Source: Mimachlamys varia (lineage: Eukaryota > Mollusca > Bivalvia > Pectinida > Pectinidae). Taken from it: DNA of 64,000 nucleotides. Shown here piece by piece: positions 1-15,000 of the stretch. Position numbers and translations under genes: made by a program. The notes below the pieces were generated by a model. It searched no databases, was not told where the DNA came from, and was given only the letters and a program-made list of their open reading frames with translations. How positions within the stretch are numbered: position 1 is the stretch's first letter; each line of letters opens with the position of its first letter. The DNA is taken from contig OX392527.1 in NCBI GenBank assembly GCA_947623455.1, positions 29,628,201-29,692,200 of the forward strand. The letters run 5' to 3'.

Positions 1-3000
1 CACTGTTCAACTCTGACCAATGAGTGATGACCCATCTAACATACCTGATCACTGGTCAAATCTGACTAATGAGTGATAACCCATCTAACATACCTGATCA
101 CTGTTCAAATCTGACTAATGAGTGATAACACATCTAACATACCTGATCACTGGTCAAATCTGACTAATGAGTGATAACACATCAAACATACCTGATCACT
201 GTTCAAATCTGACTAATGAATGATAACACATCTAACATACCTGATCACTGGTCAAATCTGACTAATGAGTGATAACACATCTAACATACCTGATCACTGT
301 TCAAATCTGACTAATGAGTGATAACCCCATCTTACATACCTGATCACTGTTCAAATCTGACTAATGAGTGATAACCCCATCTAACATACCTGATCACTGG
401 TCAAATCTGACCAATGAGTGATAATCCATCTAACATACCTGATCACTGTTCAAATCTGACTAATGAGTGATAACACATCTAACATACCTGATCACTGGTC
501 AAATCTGACTAATGAGTGATTACCCCATCTTACATACCTGATCACTGTTCAAATCTGACTAATGAGTGATAACCCCATCTAACATACCTGATCACTGTTC
601 AAATCTGACTAATGAGTGATAACCCATCTAACATACCTGATCACTGTTCAAATCTGACTAATGAGTGATAACCCATCTAACAAACCTGATCACTGTTCAA
701 ATCTGACTAATGAGTTATAACCCCATCTAACAAACCTGATCACTGTTCAAATCTGACTAATGAGTTATAACCCCATCTAACATACCTGATCACTGTTCAA
801 ATCTGACTAATGAGTGATAACCCATCTAACATACCTGATCACTGTTCAAATCTGACTAATGAGTGATAACCCATCTTACATACCTGATCACTGTTCAAAT
901 CTGACTAATGAGTGATAACCCATCTAAAATACCTGATCACTGTTCAAATCTGACAAATGAGTGATGACCCATCTAACATACCTGATCACTGTTCAAATCT
1001 GACTAATGAGTGATAACCCATCTAACAAACCTGATCACTGTTCAAATCTGACTAATGAGTTATAACCCCATCTAACAAACCTGATCACTGTTCAAATCTG
1101 ACTAATGAGTTATAACCCCATCTAACATACCTGATCACTGTTCAAATCTGACTAATGAGTGATAACCCATCTAACATACCTGATCACTGTTCAAATCTGA
1201 CTAATGAGTGATAACCCATCTAACAAACCTGATCACTGTTCAAATCTGACTAATGAGTTATAACCCCATCTAACAAACCTGATCACTGTTCAAATCTGAC
1301 TAATGAGTTATAACCCCATCTAACATACCTGATCACTGTTCAAATCTGACTAATGAGTGATAACCCATCTAACATACCTGATCACTGTTCAAATCTGACT
1401 AATGAGTGATAACCCATCTTACATACCTGATCACTGTTCAAATCTGACTAATGAGTGATAACCCATCTAAAATACCTGATCACTGTTCAAATCTGACAAA
1501 TGAGTGATGACCCATCTAACATACCTGATCACTGTTCAAATCTGACTAATGAGTGATAACCCATCTAACATACCTGATCACTGTTCAAATCTGACTAATG
1601 AGTGATAACCCATCTTACATACCTGATCACTGTTCAAATCTGACTAATGAGTGATAACCCATCTAAAATACCTGATCACTGTTCAAATCTGACAAATGAG
1701 TGATGACCCATCTAACATACCTGATCACTGTTCAAATCTGACTAATGAGTGATAACACATCTAACATACCTGATCACTGGTCAAATCTGACTAATGAGTG
1801 ATAACACATCAAACATACCTGATCACTGTTCAAATCTGACTAATGAATGATAACACATCTAACATACCTGATCACTGGTCAAATCTGACTAATGAGTGAT
1901 AACACATCTAACATACCTGATCACTGTTCAAATCTGACTAATGAGTGATAACCCCATCTTACATACCTGATCACTGTTCAAATCTGACTAATGAGTGATA
2001 ACCCCATCTAACATACCTGATCACTGGTCAAATCTGACCAATGAGTGATAATCCATCTAACATACCTGATCACTGTTCAAATCTGACTAATGAGTGATAA
2101 CACATCTAACATACCTGATCACTGGTCAAATCTGACTAATGAGTGATTACCCCATCTTACATACCTGATCACTGTTCAAATCTGACTAATGAGTGATAAC
2201 CCCATCTAACATACCTGATCACTGTTCAAATCTGACTAATGAGTGATAACCCATCTAACATACCTGATCACTGTTCAAATCTGACTAATGAGTGATAACC
2301 CATCTAACAAACCTGATCACTGTTCAAATCTGACTAATGAGTTATAACCCCATCTAACAAACCTGATCACTGTTCAAATCTGACTAATGAGTTATAACCC
2401 CATCTAACATACCTGATCACTGTTCAAATCTGACTAATGAGTGATAACCCATCTTACATACCTGATCACTGTTCAAATCTGACTAATGAGTGATAACCCA
2501 TCTAAAATACCTGATCACTGTTCAAATCTGACAAATGAGTGATGACCCATCTAACATACCTGATCACTGTTCAAACCTGACTAATGAGTGATAACCCATC
2601 TAACATACCTGATCACTGTTCAACTCTGACCAATGAGTGATGACCCATCTAACATACCTGATCACTGGTCAAATCTGACTAATGAGTGATAACCCATCTA
2701 ACATACCTGATCACTGTTCAAATCTGACTAATGAGTGATAACACATCTAACATACCTGATCACTGGTCAAATCTGACTAATGAGTGATAACACATCAAAC
2801 ATACCTGATCACTGTTCAAATCTGACTAATGAATGATAACACATCTAACATACCTGATCACTGGTCAAATCTGACTAATGAGTGATAACACATCTAACAT
2901 ACCTGATCACTGTTCAAATCTGACTAATGAGTGATAACCCCATCTTACATACCTGATCACTGTTCAAATCTGACTAATGAGTGATAACCCCATCTAACAT

Positions 3001-6000
3001 ACCTGATCACTGGTCAAATCTGACCAATGAGTGATAATCCATCTAACATACCTGATCACTGTTCAAATCTGACTAATGAGTGATAACACATCTAACATAC
3101 CTGATCACTGGTCAAATCTGACTAATGAGTGATTACCCCATCTTACATACCTGATCACTGTTCAAATCTGACTAATGAGTGATAACCCCATCTAACATAC
3201 CTGATCACTGTTCAAATCTGACTAATGAGTGATAACCCATCTAACATACCTGATCACTGTTCAAATCTGACTAATGAGTGATAACCCATCTAACAAACCT
3301 GATCACTGTTCAAATCTGACTAATGAGTTATAACCCCATCTAACAAACCTGATCACTGTTCAAATCTGACTAATGAGTTATAACCCCATCTAACATACCT
3401 GATCACTGTTCAAATCTGACTAATGAGTGATAACCCATCTAACATACCTGATCACTGTTCAAATCTGACTAATGAGTGATAACCCATCTTACATACCTGA
3501 TCACTGTTCAAATCTGACTAATGAGTGATAACCCATCTAAAATACCTGATCACTGTTCAAATCTGACAAATGAGTGATGACCCATCTAACATACCTGATC
3601 ACTGTTCAAATCTGACTAATGAGTGATAACCCATCTAACAAACCTGATCACTGTTCAAATCTGACTAATGAGTTATAACCCCATCTAACAAACCTGATCA
3701 CTGTTCAAATCTGACTAATGAGTTATAACCCCATCTAACATACCTGATCACTGTTCAAATCTGACTAATGAGTGATAACCCATCTAACATACCTGATCAC
3801 TGTTCAAATCTGACTAATGAGTGATAACCCATCTAACAAACCTGATCACTGTTCAAATCTGACTAATGAGTTATAACCCCATCTAACAAACCTGATCACT
3901 GTTCAAATCTGACTAATGAGTTATAACCCCATCTAACATACCTGATCACTGTTCAAATCTGACTAATGAGTGATAACCCATCTAACATACCTGATCACTG
4001 TTCAAATCTGACTAATGAGTGATAACCCATCTTACATACCTGATCACTGTTCAAATCTGACTAATGAGTGATAACCCATCTAAAATACCTGATCACTGTT
4101 CAAATCTGACAAATGAGTGATGACCCATCTAACATACCTGATCACTGTTCAAATCTGACTAATGAGTGATAACACATCTAACATACCTGATCACTGGTCA
4201 AATCTGACTAATGAGTGATAACACATCAAACATACCTGATCACTGTTCAAATCTGACTAATGAATGATAACACATCTAACATACCTGATCACTGGTCAAA
4301 TCTGACTAATGAGTGATAACACATCTAACATACCTGATCACTGTTCAAATCTGACTAATGAGTGATAACCCCATCTTACATACCTGATCACTGTTCAAAT
4401 CTGACTAATGAGTGATAACCCCATCTAACATACCTGATCACTGGTCAAATCTGACCAATGAGTGATAATCCATCTAACATACCTGATCACTGTTCAAATC
4501 TGACTAATGAGTGATAACACATCTAACATACCTGATCACTGGTCAAATCTGACTAATGAGTGATTACCCCATCTTACATACCTGATCACTGTTCAAATCT
4601 GACTAATGAGTGATAACCCCATCTAACATACCTGATCACTGTTCAAATCTGACTAATGAGTGATAACCCATCTAACATACCTGATCACTGTTCAAATCTG
4701 ACTAATGAGTGATAACCCATCTAACAAACCTGATCACTGTTCAAATCTGACTAATGAGTTATAACCCCATCTAACAAACCTGATCACTGTTCAAATCTGA
4801 CTAATGAGTTATAACCCCATCTAACATACCTGATCACTGTTCAAATCTGACTAATGAGTGATAACCCATCTTACATACCTGATCACTGTTCAAATCTGAC
4901 TAATGAGTGATAACCCATCTAAAATACCTGATCACTGTTCAAATCTGACAAATGAGTGATGACCCATCTAACATACCTGATCACTGTTCAAACCTGACTA
5001 ATGAGTGATAACCCATCTAACATACCTGATCACTGTTCAACTCTGACCAATGAGTGATGACCCATCTAACATACCTGATCACTGGTCAAATCTGACTAAT
5101 GAGTGATAACCCATCTAACATACCTGATCACTGTTCAAATCTGACTAATGAGTGATAACACATCTAACATACCTGATCACTGGTCAAATCTGACTAATGA
5201 GTGATAACACATCAAACATACCTGATCACTGTTCAAATCTGACTAATGAATGATAACACATCTAACATACCTGATCACTGGTCAAATCTGACTAATGAGT
5301 GATAACACATCTAACATACCTGATCACTGTTCAAATCTGACTAATGAGTGATAACCCCATCTTACATACCTGATCACTGTTCAAATCTGACTAATGAGTG
5401 ATAACCCCATCTAACATACCTGATCACTGGTCAAATCTGACCAATGAGTGATAATCCATCTAACATACCTGATCACTGTTCAAATCTGACTAATGAGTGA
5501 TAACACATCTAACATACCTGATCACTGGTCAAATCTGACTAATGAGTGATTACCCCATCTTACATACCTGATCACTGTTCAAATCTGACTAATGAGTGAT
5601 AACCCCATCTAACATACCTGATCACTGTTCAAATCTGACTAATGAGTGATAACCCATCTAACATACCTGATCACTGTTCAAATCTGACTAATGAGTGATA
5701 ACCCATCTAACAAACCTGATCACTGTTCAAATCTGACTAATGAGTTATAACCCCATCTAACAAACCTGATCACTGTTCAAATCTGACTAATGAGTTATAA
5801 CCCCATCTAACATACCTGATCACTGTTCAAATCTGACTAATGAGTGATAACCCATCTAACATACCTGATCACTGTTCAAATCTGACTAATGAGTGATAAC
5901 CCATCTTACATACCTGATCACTGTTCAAATCTGACTAATGAGTGATAACCCATCTAAAATACCTGATCACTGTTCAAATCTGACAAATGAGTGATGACCC

Positions 6001-9000
6001 ATCTAACATACCTGATCACTGTTCAAATCTGACTAATGAGTGATAACCCATCTAACAAACCTGATCACTGTTCAAATCTGACTAATGAGTTATAACCCCA
6101 TCTAACAAACCTGATCACTGCTCTAATCTGACTAATGAGTTATAACCCCATCTAACATACCTGATCACTGTTCAAATCTGACTAATGAGTGATAACCCAT
6201 CTAACATACCTGATCACTGTTCAAATCTGACTAATGAGTGATAACCCATCTTACATACCTGATCACTGTTCAAATCTGACTAATGAGTGATAACCCATCT
6301 AAAATACCTGATCACTGTTCAAATCTGACAAATGAGTGATGACCCATCTAACATACCTGATCACTGTTCAAATCTGACTAATGAGTGATAACACATCTAA
6401 CATACCTGATCACTGGTCAAATCTGACTAATGAGTGATAACACATCAAACATACCTGAACACTGTTCAAATCTGACTAATGAATGATAACACATCTAACA
6501 TACCTGATCACTGGTCAAATCTGACCAATGAGTGATAATCCATCTAACATACCTGATCACTGTTCAAATCTGACTAATGAGTGATAACACATCTAACATA
6601 CCTGATCACTGGTCAAATCTGACTAATGAGTGATTACCCCATCTTACATACCTGATCACTGTTCAAATCTGACTAATGAGTGATAACCCCATCTAACATA
6701 CCTGATCACTGTTCAAATCTGACTAATGAGTGATAACCCATCTAACATACCTGATCACTGTTCAAATCTGACTAATGAGTGATAACCCATCTAACAAACC
6801 TGATCACTGTTCAAATCTGACTAATGAGTTATAACCCCATCTAACAAACCTGATCACTGTTCAAATCTGACTAATGAGTTATAACCCCATCTAACATACC
6901 TGATCACTGTTCAAATCTGACTAATGAGTGATAACCCATCTAACATACCTGATCACTGTTCAAATCTGACTAATGAGTGATAACCCATCTTACATACCTG
7001 ATCACTGTTCAAATCTGACTAATGAGTGATAACCCATCTAAAATACCTGATCACTGTTCAAATCTGACAAATGAGTGATGACCCATCTAACATACCTGAT
7101 CACTGTTCAAATCTGACTAATGAGTGATAACCCATCTAACAAACCTGATCACTGTTCAAATCTGACTAATGAGTTATAACCCCATCTAACAAACCTGATC
7201 ACTGCTCTAATCTGACTAATGAGTTATAACCCCATCTAACATACCTGATCACTGTTCAAATCTGACTAATGAGTGATAACCCATCTAACATACCTGATCA
7301 CTGTTCAAATCTGACTAATGAGTGATAACCCATCTTACATACCTGATCACTGTTCAAATCTGACTAATGAGTGATAACCCATCTAAAATACCTGATCACT
7401 GTTCAAATCTGACAAATGAGTGATGACCCATCTAACATACCTGATCACTGTTCAAATCTGACTAATGAGTGATAACACATCTAACATACCTGATCACTGG
7501 TCAAATCTGACTAATGAGTGATAACACATCAAACATACCTGAACACTGTTCAAATCTGACTAATGAATGATAACACATCTAACATACCTGATCACTGGTC
7601 AAATCTGACTAATGAGTGATAACACATCTAACATACCTGATCACTGTTCAAATCTGACTAATGAGTGATAACCCCATCTTACATACCTGATCACTGTTCA
7701 AATCTGACTAATGAGTGATAACCCCATCTAACATACCTGATCACTGGTCAAATCTGACCAATGAGTGATAATCCATCTAACATACCTGATCACTGTTCAA
7801 ATCTGACTAATGAGTGATAACACATCTAACATACCTGATCACTGGTCAAATCTGACTAATGAGTGATTACCCCATCTTACATACCTGATCACTGTTCAAA
7901 TCTGACTAATGAGTGATAACCCCATCTAACATACCTGATCACTGTTCAAATCTGACTAATGAGTGATAACCCATCTAACATACCTGATCACTGTTCAAAT
8001 CTGACTAATGAGTGATAACCCATCTAACAAACCTGATCACTGTTCAAATCTGACTAATGAGTTATAACCCCATCTAACAAACCTGATCACTGTTCAAATC
8101 TGACTAATGAGTTATAACCCCATCTAACATACCTGATCACTGTTCAAATCTGACTAATGAGTGATAACCCATCTTACATACCTGATCACTGTTCAAATCT
8201 GACTAATGAGTGATAACCCATCTAAAATACCTGATCACTGTTCAAATCTGACAAATGAGTGATGACCCATCTAACATACCTGATCACTGTTCAAACCTGA
8301 CTAATGAGTGATAACCCATCTAACATACCTGATCACTGTTCAACTCTGACCAATGAGTGATGACCCATCTAACATACCTGATCACTGGTCAAATCTGACT
8401 AATGAGTGATAACCCATCTAACATACCTGATCACTGTTCAAATCTGACTAATGAGTGATAACACATCTAACATACCTGATCACTGGTCAAATCTGACTAA
8501 TGAGTGATAACACATCAAACATACCTGATCACTGTTCAAATCTGACTAATGAATGATAACACATCTAACATACCTGATCACTGGTCAAATCTGACTAATG
8601 AGTGATAACACATCTAACATACCTGATCACTGTTCAAATCTGACTAATGAGTGATAACCCCATCTTACATACCTGATCACTGTTCAAATCTGACTAATGA
8701 GTGATAACCCCATCTAACATACCTGATCACTGGTCAAATCTGACCAATGAGTGATAATCCATCTAACATACCTGATCACTGTTCAAATCTGACTAATGAG
8801 TGATAACACATCTAACATACCTGATCACTGGTCAAATCTGACTAATGAGTGATTACCCCATCTTACATACCTGATCACTGTTCAAATCTGACTAATGAGT
8901 GATAACCCCATCTAACATACCTGATCACTGTTCAAATCTGACTAATGAGTGATAACCCATCTAACATACCTGATCACTGTTCAAATCTGACTAATGAGTG

Positions 9001-12000
9001 ATAACCCATCTAACAAACCTGATCACTGTTCAAATCTGACTAATGAGTTATAACCCCATCTAACAAACCTGATCACTGTTCAAATCTGACTAATGAGTTA
9101 TAACCCCATCTAACATACCTGATCACTGTTCAAATCTGACTAATGAGTGATAACCCATCTAACATACCTGATCACTGTTCAAATCTGACTAATGAGTGAT
9201 AACCCATCTTACATACCTGATCACTGTTCAAATCTGACTAATGAGTGATAACCCATCTAAAATACCTGATCACTGTTCAAATCTGACAAATGAGTGATGA
9301 CCCATCTAACATACCTGATCACTGTTCAAATCTGACTAATGAGTGATAACCCATCTAACAAACCTGATCACTGTTCAAATCTGACTAATGAGTTATAACC
9401 CCATCTAACAAACCTGATCACTGTTCAAATCTGACTAATGAGTTATAACCCCATCTAACATACCTGATCACTGTTCAAATCTGACTAATGAGTGATAACC
9501 CATCTAACATACCTGATCACTGTTCAAATCTGACTAATGAGTGATAACCCATCTAACAAACCTGATCACTGTTCAAATCTGACTAATGAGTTATAACCCC
9601 ATCTAACAAACCTGATCACTGTTCAAATCTGACTAATGAGTTATAACCCCATCTAACATACCTGATCACTGTTCAAATCTGACTAATGAGTGATAACCCA
9701 TCTAACATACCTGATCACTGTTCAAATCTGACTAATGAGTGATAACCCATCTTACATACCTGATCACTGTTCAAATCTGACTAATGAGTGATAACCCATC
9801 TAAAATACCTGATCACTGTTCAAATCTGACAAATGAGTGATGACCCATCTAACATACCTGATCACTGTTCAAATCTGACTAATGAGTGATAACCCATCTA
9901 ACATACCTGATCACTGTTCAAATCTGACTAATGAGTGATAACCCATCTTACATACCTGATCACTGTTCAAATCTGACTAATGAGTGATAACCCATCTAAA
10001 ATACCTGATCACTGTTCAAATCTGACAAATGAGTGATGACCCATCTAACATACCTGATCACTGTTCAAATCTGACTAATGAGTGATAACACATCTAACAT
10101 ACCTGATCACTGGTCAAATCTGACTAATGAGTGATAACACATCAAACATACCTGATCACTGTTCAAATCTGACTAATGAATGATAACACATCTAACATAC
10201 CTGATCACTGGTCAAATCTGACTAATGAGTGATAACACATCTAACATACCTGATCACTGTTCAAATCTGACTAATGAGTGATAACCCCATCTTACATACC
10301 TGATCACTGTTCAAATCTGACTAATGAGTGATAACCCCATCTAACATACCTGATCACTGGTCAAATCTGACCAATGAGTGATAATCCATCTAACATACCT
10401 GATCACTGTTCAAATCTGACTAATGAGTGATAACACATCTAACATACCTGATCACTGGTCAAATCTGACTAATGAGTGATTACCCCATCTTACATACCTG
10501 ATCACTGTTCAAATCTGACTAATGAGTGATAACCCCATCTAACATACCTGATCACTGTTCAAATCTGACTAATGAGTGATAACCCATCTAACATACCTGA
10601 TCACTGTTCAAATCTGACTAATGAGTGATAACCCATCTAACAAACCTGATCACTGTTCAAATCTGACTAATGAGTTATAACCCCATCTAACAAACCTGAT
10701 CACTGTTCAAATCTGACTAATGAGTTATAACCCCATCTAACATACCTGATCACTGTTCAAATCTGACTAATGAGTGATAACCCATCTTACATACCTGATC
10801 ACTGTTCAAATCTGACTAATGAGTGATAACCCATCTAAAATACCTGATCACTGTTCAAATCTGACAAATGAGTGATGACCCATCTAACATACCTGATCAC
10901 TGTTCAAACCTGACTAATGAGTGATAACCCATCTAACATACCTGATCACTGTTCAACTCTGACCAATGAGTGATGACCCATCTAACATACCTGATCACTG
11001 GTCAAATCTGACTAATGAGTGATAACCCATCTAACATACCTGATCACTGTTCAAATCTGACTAATGAGTGATAACACATCTAACATACCTGATCACTGGT
11101 CAAATCTGACTAATGAGTGATAACACATCAAACATACCTGATCACTGTTCAAATCTGACTAATGAATGATAACACATCTAACATACCTGATCACTGGTCA
11201 AATCTGACTAATGAGTGATAACACATCTAACATACCTGATCACTGTTCAAATCTGACTAATGAGTGATAACCCCATCTTACATACCTGATCACTGTTCAA
11301 ATCTGACTAATGAGTGATAACCCCATCTAACATACCTGATCACTGGTCAAATCTGACCAATGAGTGATAATCCATCTAACATACCTGATCACTGTTCAAA
11401 TCTGACTAATGAGTGATAACACATCTAACATACCTGATCACTGGTCAAATCTGACTAATGAGTGATTACCCCATCTTACATACCTGATCACTGTTCAAAT
11501 CTGACTAATGAGTGATAACCCCATCTAACATACCTGATCACTGTTCAAATCTGACTAATGAGTGATAACCCATCTAACATACCTGATCACTGTTCAAATC
11601 TGACTAATGAGTGATAACCCATCTAACAAACCTGATCACTGTTCAAATCTGACTAATGAGTTATAACCCCATCTAACAAACCTGATCACTGTTCAAATCT
11701 GACTAATGAGTTATAACCCCATCTAACATACCTGATCACTGTTCAAATCTGACTAATGAGTGATAACCCATCTAACATACCTGATCACTGTTCAAATCTG
11801 ACTAATGAGTGATAACCCATCTTACATACCTGATCACTGTTCAAATCTGACTAATGAGTGATAACCCATCTAAAATACCTGATCACTGTTCAAATCTGAC
11901 AAATGAGTGATGACCCATCTAACATACCTGATCACTGTTCAAATCTGACTAATGAGTGATAACCCATCTAACAAACCTGATCACTGTTCAAATCTGACTA

Positions 12001-15000
12001 ATGAGTTATAACCCCATCTAACAAACCTGATCACTGTTCAAATCTGACTAATGAGTTATAACCCCATCTAACATACCTGATCACTGTTCAAATCTGACTA
12101 ATGAGTGATAACCCATCTAACATACCTGATCACTGTTCAAATCTGACTAATGAGTGATAACCCATCTAACAAACCTGATCACTGTTCAAATCTGACTAAT
12201 GAGTTATAACCCCATCTAACAAACCTGATCACTGTTCAAATCTGACTAATGAGTTATAACCCCATCTAACATACCTGATCACTGTTCAAATCTGACTAAT
12301 GAGTGATAACCCATCTAACATACCTGATCACTGTTCAAATCTGACTAATGAGTGATAACCCATCTTACATACCTGATCACTGTTCAAATCTGACTAATGA
12401 GTGATAACCCATCTAAAATACCTGATCACTGTTCAAATCTGACAAATGAGTGATGACCCATCTAACATACCTGATCACTGTTCAAATCTGACTAATGAGT
12501 GATAACACATCTAACATACCTGATCACTGGTCAAATCTGACTAATGAGTGATAACACATCAAACATACCTGATCACTGTTCAAATCTGACTAATGAATGA
12601 TAACACATCTAACATACCTGATCACTGGTCAAATCTGACTAATGAGTGATAACACATCTAACATACCTGATCACTGTTCAAATCTGACTAATGAGTGATA
12701 ACCCCATCTTACATACCTGATCACTGTTCAAATCTGACTAATGAGTGATAACCCCATCTAACATACCTGATCACTGGTCAAATCTGACCAATGAGTGATA
12801 ATCCATCTAACATACCTGATCACTGTTCAAATCTGACTAATGAGTGATAACACATCTAACATACCTGATCACTGGTCAAATCTGACTAATGAGTGATTAC
12901 CCCATCTTACATACCTGATCACTGTTCAAATCTGACTAATGAGTGATAACCCCATCTAACATACCTGATCACTGTTCAAATCTGACTAATGAGTGATAAC
13001 CCATCTAACATACCTGATCACTGTTCAAATCTGACTAATGAGTGATAACCCATCTAACAAACCTGATCACTGTTCAAATCTGACTAATGAGTTATAACCC
13101 CATCTAACAAACCTGATCACTGTTCAAATCTGACTAATGAGTTATAACCCCATCTAACATACCTGATCACTGTTCAAATCTGACTAATGAGTGATAACCC
13201 ATCTTACATACCTGATCACTGTTCAAATCTGACTAATGAGTGATAACCCATCTAAAATACCTGATCACTGTTCAAATCTGACAAATGAGTGATGACCCAT
13301 CTAACATACCTGATCACTGTTCAAACCTGACTAATGAGTGATAACCCATCTAACATACCTGATCACTGTTCAACTCTGACCAATGAGTGATGACCCATCT
13401 AACATACCTGATCACTGGTCAAATCTGACTAATGAGTGATAACCCATCTAACATACCTGATCACTGTTCAAATCTGACTAATGAGTGATAACACATCTAA
13501 CATACCTGATCACTGGTCAAATCTGACTAATGAGTGATAACACATCAAACATACCTGATCACTGTTCAAATCTGACTAATGAATGATAACACATCTAACA
13601 TACCTGATCACTGGTCAAATCTGACTAATGAGTGATAACACATCTAACATACCTGATCACTGTTCAAATCTGACTAATGAGTGATAACCCCATCTTACAT
13701 ACCTGATCACTGTTCAAATCTGACTAATGAGTGATAACCCCATCTAACATACCTGATCACTGGTCAAATCTGACCAATGAGTGATAATCCATCTAACATA
13801 CCTGATCACTGTTCAAATCTGACTAATGAGTGATAACACATCTAACATACCTGATCACTGGTCAAATCTGACTAATGAGTGATTACCCCATCTTACATAC
13901 CTGATCACTGTTCAAATCTGACTAATGAGTGATAACCCCATCTAACATACCTGATCACTGTTCAAATCTGACTAATGAGTGATAACCCATCTAACATACC
14001 TGATCACTGTTCAAATCTGACTAATGAGTGATAACCCATCTAACAAACCTGATCACTGTTCAAATCTGACTAATGAGTTATAACCCCATCTAACAAACCT
14101 GATCACTGTTCAAATCTGACTAATGAGTTATAACCCCATCTAACATACCTGATCACTGTTCAAATCTGACTAATGAGTGATAACCCATCTAACATACCTG
14201 ATCACTGTTCAAATCTGACTAATGAGTGATAACCCATCTTACATACCTGATCACTGTTCAAATCTGACTAATGAGTGATAACCCATCTAAAATACCTGAT
14301 CACTGTTCAAATCTGACAAATGAGTGATGACCCATCTAACATACCTGATCACTGTTCAAATCTGACTAATGAGTGATAACCCATCTAACAAACCTGATCA
14401 CTGTTCAAATCTGACTAATGAGTTATAACCCCATCTAACAAACCTGATCACTGCTCTAATCTGACTAATGAGTTATAACCCCATCTAACATACCTGATCA
14501 CTGTTCAAATCTGACTAATGAGTGATAACCCATCTAACATACCTGATCACTGTTCAAATCTGACTAATGAGTGATAACCCATCTTACATACCTGATCACT
14601 GTTCAAATCTGACTAATGAGTGATAACCCATCTAAAATACCTGATCACTGTTCAAATCTGACAAATGAGTGATGACCCATCTAACATACCTGATCACTGT
14701 TCAAACCTGACTAATGAGTGATAACCCATCTAACATACCTGATCACTGTTCAACTCTGACCAATGAGTGATGACCCATCTAACATACCTGATCACTGGTC
14801 AAATCTGACTTATGAGTGATAACCCATCTAACATACCTGATCACTGTTCAAATCTGACTAATGAGTGATAACACATCTAACATACCTGATCACTGGTCAA
14901 ATCTGACTAATGAGTGATAACACATCAAACATACCTGATCACTGTTCAAATCTGACTAATGAATGATAACACATCTAACATACCTGATCACTGGTCAAAT

